From contig NZ_CAMPYN010000001.1 in assembly GCF_946998255.1 (NCBI RefSeq), positions 1 to 59,288 of the forward strand: 59,288 nt of DNA, in the 5' to 3' direction. The notes under the pieces are model-generated. The model saw only the letters and a program-made list of their open reading frames with translations, was not told the origin of the DNA and ran no database searches. The position numbers were made by a program, and so were the translations under genes. The DNA is from an uncultured Helcococcus sp. (GTDB lineage: Bacteria; Bacillota; Clostridia; Tissierellales; Peptoniphilaceae). Positions 25,996 through 35,364 of the stretch are shown one piece after another (position 1 is the first letter of the stretch; every line of letters starts with the position of its first letter).

Positions 25996-26024
25996 CAAAA
26001 GGGTAGAAAAATTTCTACCCTTGT
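25996..26024 (-). terminator. hairpin between ireB and ruvX (possible attenuator)
   Basis: AAGGGTAGAAA / TTTCTACCCTT with a 2-nt centre, followed on the minus strand by TTTTGTGGGG. It directly precedes the ruvX ribosome site, so it may reduce transcription into ruvX or limit access to the start. Confidence 0.55.
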
Positions 26025-26030
26025 TTTGTA

Positions 26031-26297
26031 TTATTTAATATTATTCTTTACAAAATAAAACTCTAAAATATCTTCAAGTATATCGTTTCTATCGATTTGT
26101 TTAATTTTCTTTCTTGCATCCTTATGGCTTGTTATATAAGTAGGATCCCCTGAAATAATATATCCAATAATTTGGCTTGCAGGATCATAGCCCTTTTCTT
26201 CTAGGGCAGTATAAACATCTTGCATTATATTTATTAATTTTGCTTCTTCTAAATTTTCCATACTAAACTTCATTGTTTCATCAAAATCTTTTTGCAT
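26031..26297 (-). CDS. ireB: IreB family regulatory phosphoprotein
   Basis: An 88-residue protein of the former DUF965 family, recognised from MQKDFDETMKF, the ALEEKGYDPASQIIGYIISGDPTYI block and the R/K-rich NARK-like segment. In enterococci IreB is a substrate of the PASTA kinase IreK and modulates cephalosporin resistance. The usual alaS-ireB-ruvX order is present. No PASTA kinase gene is in the window. Confidence 0.93.
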   Translation of the reverse strand: MQKDFDETMKFSMENLEEAKLINIMQDVYTALEEKGYDPASQIIGYIISGDPTYITSHKDARKKIKQIDRNDILEDILEFYFVKNNIK

Positions 26298-26311
26298 AAT
26301 GGTCTCCTATT

Positions 26312-28912
26312 TTATGAATTTATCTTTTCTTTAATAAAGTCTTCCAATTTTAATAAGGCTTCATCAAGTTTATCTACATCTTTACCACCAGCTTGAGCAA
26401 AGTCTGGTCTTCCTCCACCATTTCCGCCTGTGTATTGAGCAACAAATTTAACTAAATCACCAGCTTTTATATTTTTCTTTACCAAGGCTTTAGATACTGA
26501 ACATACATAAATAATTTTATCTTCTACTACTGATGCTAGTAAGGAAATATAATCATCATCCTTAGCTTGAATTTTATCAGCCATATTTTTTAGGGATTGT
26601 CCATCAAGATCATTTAATTTAGCAATTATTGTCTTTACGCCATCTATATCTTTTGCTTTTTCTACTAATGAATCTATTAATCCATTTTCAACAGATGATT
26701 TAAATGATTCAATCGTTTTATTTAATTCTTTTTCTTCTTCTAATATAGATGAAATCTTATCTTCTAATGAATCCTTTGGTGTTTTTAATAAGCGACTTAT
26801 ATTGTCTTCTTTTTCAATCATATGATTCATATAATCATAAACTCTAAAAGCAGTTATAGCTTCAATCCTACGAACACCAGCAGCTATACCAGATTCAGAT
26901 AAAATTTTAAACATCATAATCTCGCTTGAATTGTTTACATGAGTACCACCACATAATTCTGTAGAGTATCCACCCATATCAACAACTCTTACTATATCTT
27001 TATATTTGTCTTCAAATAGTCCAACTGCTCCAATTTCTTGTGATTCTTTTAAGGACATTTCATTAATATTTACTGGTAAATTATCATAAATAGATTTATT
27101 TACTATTCTTTCAATTTCGCTTAATTGCTCTTTTGTAATAGCCTCGTAATGGGTAAAGTCAAATCTAAGTCTTTCATCTGTAACTAGAGAACCTGCTTGG
27201 TTAATATGATTTCCAAGTACTGTTTTTAAAGCCTTATTCAATAAGTGAGTAGCAGAGTGATTTCTCTTGATATCTTCTCTCCTATCAACATCGATTTTAG
27301 CTTCTACTATATCACCCTTTTTAAACTCTCCATTTTCCACTTCTACAAAATGATAGAAAATATCATCAGCTGTCTTTTTAGTATTATAGACTCTTATAAG
27401 TCCATTATCAGATTCTAGATATCCGGTATCACCAATTTGTCCACCAGATTCAGCATAAAATGGTGTTTTATCCAAAATTATTATAGCCTTGTCTGATTCA
27501 GATAAACTGTTATCATCAAAGGCTTCTATACCTATTATTTCTGCCTTTATATCATTTTGAACATAACCTACAAATTCTGTTTTTGGATAACCTGATATTT
27601 CAAGTTTATCATCTTCCCATCCGCCTTTAAATGAAGTGTGTTGTCTAGAACTTTCTTTTTGCTTGTTCATCGCTTCTTCAAAGTCTTCTTTATTTACAGT
27701 TAATGATTTCTCTTCCAAAATTTCTAAGGTTAAATCAAGTGGGAATCCATAAGTATCATAAAGTTTGAAAGCATCCTCACCATTCAATTCTTTAGCATCT
27801 TCATCTAGGTCGGCAATCATCTTATTTAGGATGTCTAGTCCTTGGTCTAAAGTTTCTTGGAATTTCTTTTCTTCCCTATTTATTATTTTGAAAATTCTAT
27901 CCTTATCTTCTAATAATTCAGGATATTCTGTTTTATAAATTTCCATAACTATTTTAGATAGTTTTTCTAAGAATTGACCTTCAATATTTAACAACTTTCC
28001 ATGTCTGATAGCTCTTCTCATTAGTCTTCTTAGGACATAACCCCTTCCCTCATTTGAAGGGATAACACCATCATATATTAAGAAGGTCATTGCCTTTGTA
28101 TGGTCCATAACTACTCTGAATGATTCATCATATTTTTCATTTGTTCCATATTTATGGCCTGATAAATCTTCAATAGCTGTTAATAAAGGTCTAAATGAGT
28201 CTAGTTCAAAAATATTTGCAGCATCTTCTACAATTAAAGCCAATCTTTCTAAGCCCATACCAGTATCTATATTTTTATGTTCTAAAGGTTCGTATTCACC
28301 ATTAGCTTTTTTATTAAATTGTGTAAATACCAGGTTCCAGATTTCTAGGTACCTATCTTCAGGGTCTGTATATTCTTCACCTCTGTCATACATGATTTCT
28401 GTGCATGGACCACATGGTCCTTCTTCAAGTTCCCAGAAATTTTCATCCTTACCTAATCTAGAAATTTTAGAAGGATCTAGCCCTACTTCTTTGGCCCAAA
28501 TGTCGTAAGCTTCGTCATCATTTTCATACACTGTAACAGATAGCTTATCCTTATCCAATTCAATAATTTCTGTTAAAAATCTCCATGCCCATGTTATTGC
28601 TTCTTTTTTAAAATAATCTCCGAATGAAAAATTACCTAACATTTCAAAGAAGGTAGCATGTCTATGTGTCTTTCCTACATTTTCAATATCAGCAGTACGT
28701 ATACACTTTTGTGATGATGTTGCTCTGTTTTTAGGAAACTTTTTAGCTCCTGTAAAATAGTCCTTAAGTGGAGCCATGCCCGCATTTATTAATAAAAGAC
28801 TCTTATCATTATTTGGAATTAATGAATATGATTTAAGTCTTATATGGTCATTTTCTTTTTCATAAAAGTCAAGAAAAGCTGTTCTTAACTCATTAAAATT
28901 CATTTTTTTCAT
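26312..28912 (-). CDS. alaS: alanyl-tRNA synthetase
   Basis: Charges tRNA-Ala and hydrolyses mischarged product. Class II catalytic core at the N terminus (RATSSQKCIRTADIENVG, HHATFFEMLGNFSFGDYF-like block), editing domain with the zinc motifs NHSATHLLNKAL and CGGTH, and a C-terminal Gly-rich segment GGNGGGRPDFAQAGG. 866 residues, full length. The start has GAGG 5 nt upstream. No T-box element was found in the 222 bp between leuS and alaS. Confidence 0.97.
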   Translation of the reverse strand: MKKMNFNELRTAFLDFYEKENDHIRLKSYSLIPNNDKSLLLINAGMAPLKDYFTGAKKFPKNRATSSQKCIRTADIENVGKTHRHATFFEMLGNFSFGDYFKKEAITWAWRFLTEIIELDKDKLSVTVYENDDEAYDIWAKEVGLDPSKISRLGKDENFWELEEGPCGPCTEIMYDRGEEYTDPEDRYLEIWNLVFTQFNKKANGEYEPLEHKNIDTGMGLERLALIVEDAANIFELDSFRPLLTAIEDLSGHKYGTNEKYDESFRVVMDHTKAMTFLIYDGVIPSNEGRGYVLRRLMRRAIRHGKLLNIEGQFLEKLSKIVMEIYKTEYPELLEDKDRIFKIINREEKKFQETLDQGLDILNKMIADLDEDAKELNGEDAFKLYDTYGFPLDLTLEILEEKSLTVNKEDFEEAMNKQKESSRQHTSFKGGWEDDKLEISGYPKTEFVGYVQNDIKAEIIGIEAFDDNSLSESDKAIIILDKTPFYAESGGQIGDTGYLESDNGLIRVYNTKKTADDIFYHFVEVENGEFKKGDIVEAKIDVDRREDIKRNHSATHLLNKALKTVLGNHINQAGSLVTDERLRFDFTHYEAITKEQLSEIERIVNKSIYDNLPVNINEMSLKESQEIGAVGLFEDKYKDIVRVVDMGGYSTELCGGTHVNNSSEIMMFKILSESGIAAGVRRIEAITAFRVYDYMNHMIEKEDNISRLLKTPKDSLEDKISSILEEEKELNKTIESFKSSVENGLIDSLVEKAKDIDGVKTIIAKLNDLDGQSLKNMADKIQAKDDDYISLLASVVEDKIIYVCSVSKALVKKNIKAGDLVKFVAQYTGGNGGGRPDFAQAGGKDVDKLDEALLKLEDFIKEKINS

Positions 28913-29098
28913 TTACACCTCAATAATTTATGGTCAAGGTTTTTCTACCTATGTAATATTTATATGTTTTAAAGATCTGTAAACTTCTATTACAGTTAAT
29001 CTACTTAGATAATATAACTTCTATTTAGCACAATAACCTATAATTAAATATATCAAATATTGAGCAATATTTAAAGTAAGCTTGATATTTAGAATAAA

Positions 29099-29133
29099 TT
29101 AAAGGAGCTACTATTTACTAGCAACTCCTTTAG
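29099..29133 (-). terminator. leuS intrinsic terminator
   Basis: AAAGGAGTTGCTA, a GTAAA loop, TAGTAGCTCCTTT on the minus strand, 2 nt after the leuS stop. The pairing has one T/C mismatch. The remaining 29098-28913 interval before alaS shows only AT-rich sequence with no clear promoter. Confidence 0.82.
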
Positions 29134-29134
29134 T

Positions 29135-31552
29135 CTATTTTACAACTATATTTAGTATTTTGCCCGGTACATATATTAATTTTACAATTTCTTTTCCTTC
29201 AATGAAACTATTTACATTTTCATCTTGTTTTGCCAGGTCTATTATTTTATCCTTATCTTCATTTACAGATACTTTTAATTTACCTCTCATTTTACCATTA
29301 ACTTGTACAGGTAAATCTATTTCATCAGCAATTAATTTGTCCTCATCATATGAAGGCCATATATTTTGATTTGCTAATTGTTCTGTATTTCCAATCTTTT
29401 CCCACATTTCTTCTGTAATATGAGGTGCGAATGGATTTAGTAAGATCAAATAAGTTTCTAGTTCTTTTTTAGTAACTTGATTTTTCTTAACAAAGGCATT
29501 TTGTAAAATCATTAATTGTGAAATAGCTGTATTGAATTTCATATTTTCAATATCATCGCTTACTTTTTTAATTGTTTGATTTATTAAAACTTCTAAATCT
29601 TCAGAATAATGGTCACCATCAACTAAAATATCTAAAAGTCTCCATACCCTATCTAAATATTTTCTTATACCATTTACCCCTTCATCTGACCAAGCCACAG
29701 ACTTGTCAAATTCTGAAATAAACATTTCATAAGTTCTTAGGGTATCAGCGCCATAATTTGCAACTATATCATCTGGATTTACAACATTGCCCCTTGATTT
29801 AGACATTTTCTCATTGTTTTCACCTAAAATCATACCATGTGAAGTACGCTTCATATAAGGTTCTTTTGTTGATACTACTCCTATATCATATAGGAATTTA
29901 TGCCAAAATCTTGAATATAACAAGTGTAAGGTTGTATGTTCATTACCACCATTGTACCAGTCTACTGGTCCAAAGAAGGCTTCTTCTTCCTTACCTACTA
30001 AGTCTTTATCATTTTTCGGATCCATATATCTTAGGTAGTACCATGAAGATCCTCCCCATTGAGGCATGGTGTCTGTTTCCCTTTCTGCTGGTTTACCACA
30101 TATTGGACAAGTTGTTTTAACAAATTCATCTATATCCGCTAGAGGACTTGATCCATCACCACTTGGTTCGTAATTTTCAACTTCAGGTAATTTAACTGGT
30201 AGGTCTTTTTCATCAACTGGTGTCCAACCATGGTCTTCACAATAAACCATAGGTATTGGCTCTCCCCAATATCTTTGTCTAGAAAATACCCAGTCTCTTA
30301 ACTTATAATTTGTTTTTTTAGAAGCTAATCCTTCTTTTTCTAAAATTTGTACAATTTTTTCTTTAGCTTCATCAACCTGTAAACCATTTATTAATTCAGA
30401 ATTAATAATTTCTCCATTTTCAGTGTCTGTATAAGCCTCTTTGCTTATATCTCCACCTTTTACAACTTCTCTTATAGGTAAATTGAATTTTTTAGCAAAT
30501 TCATAGTCCCTAGTATCATGGGCTGGTACGGCCATTATGGCCCCTGTACCGTAGGTAATCATTACATAATCTGATACCCATATAGGCATTTCTTCTTTAG
30601 ATACAGGGTTTATAGCCTTAAGTCCTTTCAATTCAATACCAGTTTTGTCCTTATTCATTTCAGTTCTCTCAAATTCGGACTTTTTATTTGCTGCATCTTT
30701 GTATGCTTGGACTTCTTCTAAGTTTTCAATAGAGTCTGCTAATTCATTTATAGTTTCATGTTCTGGAGCTATTACCATATATGTGGCACCATAGATAGTA
30801 TCTGGCCTTGTTGTATAAACTCTTAATTTATTTTCTTTGTCTTTTATTTGAAAATCTATCTCTGCACCATGAGATCTTCCAATCCAATTTATTTGCTGTT
30901 GCTTAATATGGTCTAAGTAGTTCACAGTATCTAGGTCATCAATAAGTCTATCTGCATATTCTGTAATCTTTAGCATCCATTGATTTCTTATCTTATGCTC
31001 TACCTCACTACCACATCTTTCACACTTACCACCAACAACTTCCTCATTGGCAAGACCAACCTTACATGATGGGCACCAGTTAATCGGAAATTCTTTTTTG
31101 TAGGCTAGCCCTTTCTTGAACATTTGAACAAATATCCATTGGGTCCACTTATAATAATCCGGATCAGTAGTATCAATCATCCTGTCCCAGTCAAAAGAAA
31201 ATCCAATAGATTTTAATTGTCTAGTAAAATTAGCTATATTTTCTTCTGTAACAATCTTTGGATGAATCTTATTTTTTATAGCGTAATTTTCAGCTGGCAG
31301 ACCGAAGGCATCAAAACCCATCGGATATAACACAACCTGGTCTTGCATTCTTCTTTTTCTTGAAATTACATCTAAGGCTGTATATGATCTTGGGTGACCC
31401 ACGTGCAAGCCTGCTCCTGATGGATACGGGAATTCTACTAAGCCGTAAAATTTATCCTTACTCTTATCCATAACAGTTTTAAATGTTTTTTCTTTATCCC
31501 ATATCTTTTGCCATTTTTTTTCAATCGCATTAGGATTATATCTTTCTACCAT
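29135..31552 (-). CDS. leuS: leucyl-tRNA synthetase
   Basis: Class I synthetase of about 805 residues. HIGH-type motif in PYPSGAGLHVGH, zinc-type Cys cluster (CPSCKVG, CERCGS), editing domain with TTRPDTIYGATYMV, a second CPICG block, and the KMSKS motif in NNEKMSKSRGN. Start 31552 (MVERYNPNAI) is chosen because GGAG sits 6 nt upstream; an earlier ATG at 31564 overlaps that box. Transcribed away from murQ. Confidence 0.97.
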   Translation of the reverse strand: MVERYNPNAIEKKWQKIWDKEKTFKTVMDKSKDKFYGLVEFPYPSGAGLHVGHPRSYTALDVISRKRRMQDQVVLYPMGFDAFGLPAENYAIKNKIHPKIVTEENIANFTRQLKSIGFSFDWDRMIDTTDPDYYKWTQWIFVQMFKKGLAYKKEFPINWCPSCKVGLANEEVVGGKCERCGSEVEHKIRNQWMLKITEYADRLIDDLDTVNYLDHIKQQQINWIGRSHGAEIDFQIKDKENKLRVYTTRPDTIYGATYMVIAPEHETINELADSIENLEEVQAYKDAANKKSEFERTEMNKDKTGIELKGLKAINPVSKEEMPIWVSDYVMITYGTGAIMAVPAHDTRDYEFAKKFNLPIREVVKGGDISKEAYTDTENGEIINSELINGLQVDEAKEKIVQILEKEGLASKKTNYKLRDWVFSRQRYWGEPIPMVYCEDHGWTPVDEKDLPVKLPEVENYEPSGDGSSPLADIDEFVKTTCPICGKPAERETDTMPQWGGSSWYYLRYMDPKNDKDLVGKEEEAFFGPVDWYNGGNEHTTLHLLYSRFWHKFLYDIGVVSTKEPYMKRTSHGMILGENNEKMSKSRGNVVNPDDIVANYGADTLRTYEMFISEFDKSVAWSDEGVNGIRKYLDRVWRLLDILVDGDHYSEDLEVLINQTIKKVSDDIENMKFNTAISQLMILQNAFVKKNQVTKKELETYLILLNPFAPHITEEMWEKIGNTEQLANQNIWPSYDEDKLIADEIDLPVQVNGKMRGKLKVSVNEDKDKIIDLAKQDENVNSFIEGKEIVKLIYVPGKILNIVVK

Positions 31553-31706
31553 TTCAGTCTCCATTCTTAATTATTATAATAAACATAATACCATAAATTT
31601 ACTTATCTTTACTAATATATTAATCCAAGTAGTAAATAAATCCTACTTCTAATCACTAATCATCTTCTATTGATTAATATATATGGTATTAAATATTTCT
31701 ATTTGT

Positions 31707-31765
31707 GAAACTTTGTTTAATAATGTTTCCGTCATATTGTAAATGATTTCGCTTTCTTATAATAT
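31707..31765 (+). promoter_or_regulatory. murQ operon promoter and possible operator
   Basis: TTGTAA (31737-31742), 17 bp, TAATAT (31760-31765; an overlapping TATAAT lies at 31758). Just upstream is a dyad GAAAC-13 nt-GTTTC (31707-31729), which could bind a regulator. No regulator gene is in the operon. The other half of this 236-bp gap toward leuS shows only a weak extended -10 (TGGTATTAT, minus strand, near 31585). Confidence 0.45.
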
Positions 31766-31788
31766 TATAAATAAAGGAGGTGATATTA

Positions 31789-32682
31789 ATGATAGATTTA
31801 AGCAAGGTTAAAACCGAAAAAGTAAATCCTAATACTAGTAATTTCAGTAGCATGTCTATTAGAGAAGCGCTAGAGATAATGAATGAAGAAGATTTAAAAT
31901 CTGTTGAATGTATTAAAGAGCAATTTGATAATATCGAAAGACTTATCTCTAAGACAAGCGATGTTCTAAGAAGCGGCGGAAGAATAATTTATGCTGGAGC
32001 AGGTACTAGTGGAAGACTAGGTGTTTTAGATGCTGTTGAATGCCCTCCCACTTTTGGAGTAGATTATAATACTGTTGTTGGATTAATCGCAGGTGGAGAT
32101 AACGCTTTTGTAAAGGCTAAAGAAGGTGCAGAAGACAGTAAGGAAGAAGGAAAAAAAAATTTAGAAAAAATAAACTTCTCCCAAAAAGATATTTTAATAG
32201 GTATTGCCGCTAGTGGCAGAACTCCCTATGTTATTGGAGCTATTGAATATGCTAAATCTATTGGAGCTAGTACTGGATCAATAGCATGCACTACAGAAAG
32301 TGAAATAGGAAGGATTAGCGATTACCCTGTTGAAGTCGTACCTGGACCAGAAGTCTTAACAGGCTCTACAAGGTTAAAAGCTGGTACATCTACTAAATTA
32401 GTCTTAAATATGATTAGTACTATTAGTATGAAAAATTTAGGGAAAGTTTATAAAAATTATATGGTAGATTTAAAACTTTCCAATAAAAAACTTTCTACAA
32501 GAGCTATCAATATATTGACCGAGGTTACTGGTTGCTCTGTTGAGGAAGCTGAAGAAAAACTAAAAGAAACAGATGGACATGTTAAGCTAGCAATAGTTAT
32601 GATATTATTTAATCTGAATAAAGAGGATGCTCTAAACAGGTTAAATGAATCAGATGGTCATATCGATAAAATTAATATGTAA
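31789..32682 (+). CDS. murQ: N-acetylmuramic acid 6-phosphate etherase
   Basis: Cleaves the D-lactyl ether of MurNAc-6-phosphate to give GlcNAc-6-phosphate and D-lactate in the cytosol. The SIS-domain sugar-phosphate motif is GAGTSGRLGVLDAVECPP; other family blocks are AASGRTPYV, GPEVLTGSTRLKAGTSTK and the C-terminal UBA-like TGCSVEEAEEKLKETDGHVK. About 297 residues. The ATG at 31789 is 8 nt after AAAGGAGG; the frame also opens at a GTG at 31780. First gene of a five-gene recycling operon. Confidence 0.95.
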   Translation: MIDLSKVKTEKVNPNTSNFSSMSIREALEIMNEEDLKSVECIKEQFDNIERLISKTSDVLRSGGRIIYAGAGTSGRLGVLDAVECPPTFGVDYNTVVGLIAGGDNAFVKAKEGAEDSKEEGKKNLEKINFSQKDILIGIAASGRTPYVIGAIEYAKSIGASTGSIACTTESEIGRISDYPVEVVPGPEVLTGSTRLKAGTSTKLVLNMISTISMKNLGKVYKNYMVDLKLSNKKLSTRAINILTEVTGCSVEEAEEKLKETDGHVKLAIVMILFNLNKEDALNRLNESDGHIDKINM

Positions 32683-32711
32683 TAATTTAAATTTTTTATA
32701 AGGAGTTATTT

Positions 32712-32930
32712 ATGGTAATCGTTACTAGTCCTTTAATGAAGGATAAGGTATTAAAAATTGTTGAAGAAATAGAAGAAATAGATGTTAAGCATATAAAAAC
32801 TGAAGGCATTAACATGTATTTTGAAACTAATGTTGATGATGATCAAGCTATATCCATTATAAAAAATAGGATCAAGTCTGATCCAATAAGTAATGGAATT
32901 ATAATCAAAGTTAGAAAAGAATATATTTAA
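32712..32930 (+). CDS. small unknown protein of the wall-sugar operon
   Basis: A 72-residue protein with a good AAGGAG ribosome site, so it is very likely expressed. No family recognised. Predicted order strand (MVIVTSP), helix (KDKVLKIVEEIEEI), strands (VKHIKTEGINMYFETNV), helix (DDQAISIIKNRIK), strand (NGIIIKVRKEY), which resembles a ferredoxin-like or ACT-like fold. It has no Cys and no PTS EIIA/EIIB phosphorylation motif, although the EIIC that follows has no EIIB or EIIA partner here. A regulatory or PTS-accessory role is possible; unproven. Confidence 0.7.
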   Translation: MVIVTSPLMKDKVLKIVEEIEEIDVKHIKTEGINMYFETNVDDDQAISIIKNRIKSDPISNGIIIKVRKEYI

Positions 32931-32952
32931 TAAATATAAAAAGGAGAATATT

Positions 32953-34269
32953 ATGGATAAATTAACTAAATTTGTAGAAGAAAAAATAGCACCACCTCTT
33001 ATTAAGTTTTCACAAATGAGATATGTTGCAGTTATGCAAAGAATGGGTCTAGGTATAATGAGTTTACTTGTTATAGGCTCTATATTCTTAATATTTGCAT
33101 CATTTCCATATCAACCTTACCTAGACTTTTTAGGTGATTTTAGATGGACAATTGCACAAGCAGCGGGTATTGCTACTCAATTTATAGGATTATACACAGT
33201 AATTACTATTTCATATGGTTTAACTGAATGGTATAACAAAAATAAAGGCTTTAAGATGGACTTATTACAACCAACAATATTAGCCGCAGCTTCATTCTTA
33301 CTATTAAACCCTGTGAAAACAGTTGATAGTATAGTAGAAGGTGTGGCAGACCCTGTTAAATTCTCTGGTGTACCAACCACATATCTTGGAGCACTAGGTG
33401 TATTCACAGCTATTATAGTTGGTATTGTAACTGTAGAAATATATAGATTCTTTATTCAGAAGAAAATTGTAATTAAATTACCTGAAAATGTACCTCCAAT
33501 GGTATCACAAGCTTTTGTTTCTTTAATTCCATCATTTGTAGTTGTTCTATTCTGGTGGTTAATTAGACACGTTGCCGGATTAAATATTCCTGAAATTATT
33601 CAATCAATTTTCCAACCTTTAGTAAGAGTTGGTGATACCGGTATAGCTGTTGTACTTGCATCTTTCTTAAATAGAGTTTTATGGTCAGTTGGTATTCACG
33701 GTGGAAATATCGTTTCATCTGTAGGTGGAACTATTTGGCAACAAATGGTTGCTGCAAACCAAGAAGCATTTAAGTTAACAGGTAGCTTACAGAATTTACC
33801 ATATACATTTACATCAATATATATGGATAACTATATTTGGACAGGTTTATTACCATTAGCATTAATAATGTCATTCTCAAAATCACCAAGATTAAAATCC
33901 TTAGGTATATTGGCTATACCAGCTGCATTATTCAACATTGGTGAACCTCTAATATTTGGTCTTCCAATTATGATGAACCCACTATTAATGATACCTTTTG
34001 TATTATCTTATGTAATACTAGCTATAGTATCAGTAGTATTGACTTCACTAGGAGTATTACCAGTTCCTGTTTTAACAGTACCTTGGATAATGCCAGCACC
34101 AATAAAAACATTCTTAGCCACAAACGCCTCTATATGGCCAGCTATTTACGTTCTATTAGGATGGGTTGCTATGGGTCTTGTATTCTATCCATTTGTTAAA
34201 ATTATTGAAAAACAAGACTTAGAAAAAGATTTAGATGTAGGTAAAGAAGCAAAAAAAGCTAATGCATAA
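32953..34269 (+). CDS. PTS EIIC, lactose/cellobiose type
   Basis: Sugar-translocating membrane subunit of 438 residues with about ten hydrophobic segments. Family signs include MQRMGLGIMSLLVIGSIF, the WSVGIHGGNIVSS motif with the conserved His, and NIGEPLIFGLPI, the substrate-binding GEP loop. There is no attached EIIB or EIIA domain and none is encoded nearby, so they must come from elsewhere. By its place between murQ and mupG it likely imports a MurNAc-containing sugar. That is inference; known MurNAc transporters (MurP) belong to the glucose-type EIIBC family. Confidence 0.88.
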   Translation: MDKLTKFVEEKIAPPLIKFSQMRYVAVMQRMGLGIMSLLVIGSIFLIFASFPYQPYLDFLGDFRWTIAQAAGIATQFIGLYTVITISYGLTEWYNKNKGFKMDLLQPTILAAASFLLLNPVKTVDSIVEGVADPVKFSGVPTTYLGALGVFTAIIVGIVTVEIYRFFIQKKIVIKLPENVPPMVSQAFVSLIPSFVVVLFWWLIRHVAGLNIPEIIQSIFQPLVRVGDTGIAVVLASFLNRVLWSVGIHGGNIVSSVGGTIWQQMVAANQEAFKLTGSLQNLPYTFTSIYMDNYIWTGLLPLALIMSFSKSPRLKSLGILAIPAALFNIGEPLIFGLPIMMNPLLMIPFVLSYVILAIVSVVLTSLGVLPVPVLTVPWIMPAPIKTFLATNASIWPAIYVLLGWVAMGLVFYPFVKIIEKQDLEKDLDVGKEAKKANA

Positions 34270-34282
34270 TTAAGGAGAATTC

Positions 34283-35359
34283 ATGTTTGGAGCATCTATT
34301 TATTTATCTCAAGACAAAAAAGATATTTTTGATTATTTAGACAAAATGTCAAGAGTTGGAGCTAAAACTATATTCACTTCTATGCATATTTTAGAAGACG
34401 ATAAAGACGATTCTATTAATAAAATAAAAGAAGTATCAAATAAAATTAATGAAAACAACTTAGAATTGATGGTTGATATTTCAACTAATACTCTAAAAAA
34501 ATATGAAATGACATTAGATGAAATGGTAGACTTTCTAAAAAATCTTAAAGTTAAAAGTTTAAGAATTGATTATGGTTTTACCTTTGAAGAAATAAAGAAT
34601 ATAAGCCGAGATTTCAATATAGTATTAAATGCAAGTACTATAGATGATAGCTACTGTGAAAATTTAACTAAGGCCGGATTGGACTTATCAAATATAACTG
34701 TATGCCATAATTTCTATCCTAGACCTGAAACAGGCTTATCAGAAAAGTTTCTTTTAGAAAAAAATAAATACCTAAAGTCTAAGGGTTTCAAAATCCAAGC
34801 CTTTATACCAGGTGATGACATTTTAAGGGGTCCTCTTAAAGAAGGACTCCCTACCCTAGAAAGACATAGGTTTATTGATCCATTAGTTGCTTATATTGAA
34901 TTAAAGGAAGATTTTCATGTTGATGAAGTCTTAGTTGGTGATATAAGTATGAAGGAAGAATCATTAAGAAGAATACTAAAATTTGAAAACGAAAATTTAA
35001 TTGAACTCAATGTTAAATTCTTTTATGACTTAGATTCAGATTTAAAAAATGTTATTATGGGTGAACATAAAAATAGAAAAGATTACTCAGAATATATCTT
35101 GAGAAGTACTATGACAAGAGTAAATATAAAAAAAGAAATAGAACCATACAATAATATTGAGAGAAAAAAAGGTTATATTACTTTGGATAATAAAAAATAT
35201 CTACGATATAACGGAGAACTTCAAATAGCTTTAAGAGATCTTAAAGCAGATGAAAGAGTTAATGTAATTGGAGAAGTTTTATCTGATGATATTAACCTTT
35301 TGAAATATATTATTGATGATGTTAAGTTCAAATTTATTGAAATGAAAAAAGCGGTATAA
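34283..35359 (+). CDS. mupG: 6-phospho-N-acetylmuramidase MupG (DUF871)
   Basis: Family enzyme that hydrolyses MurNAc-6P-GlcNAc in the cytosol to MurNAc-6P and GlcNAc. The 358-residue protein has the DUF871 pattern: a TIM-barrel-like N-terminal domain (FGASIYLS, TSMHILED, HNFYPRPETGLS, FIPGDDILRGPLKEGLPTLE) and a smaller C-terminal domain (YITLDNKKYLRYNGELQIA). The neighbouring murQ would use the MurNAc-6P product, so the context strongly agrees. It has no signal peptide. Confidence 0.88.
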   Translation: MFGASIYLSQDKKDIFDYLDKMSRVGAKTIFTSMHILEDDKDDSINKIKEVSNKINENNLELMVDISTNTLKKYEMTLDEMVDFLKNLKVKSLRIDYGFTFEEIKNISRDFNIVLNASTIDDSYCENLTKAGLDLSNITVCHNFYPRPETGLSEKFLLEKNKYLKSKGFKIQAFIPGDDILRGPLKEGLPTLERHRFIDPLVAYIELKEDFHVDEVLVGDISMKEESLRRILKFENENLIELNVKFFYDLDSDLKNVIMGEHKNRKDYSEYILRSTMTRVNIKKEIEPYNNIERKKGYITLDNKKYLRYNGELQIALRDLKADERVNVIGEVLSDDINLLKYIIDDVKFKFIEMKKAV

Positions 35360-35364
35360 CAAGT

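Noticed and set aside
28913..29134. Possible T-box leader for alaS
   Set aside because: No T-box consensus or specifier hairpin was visible. Only the leuS terminator and AT-rich sequence are present.
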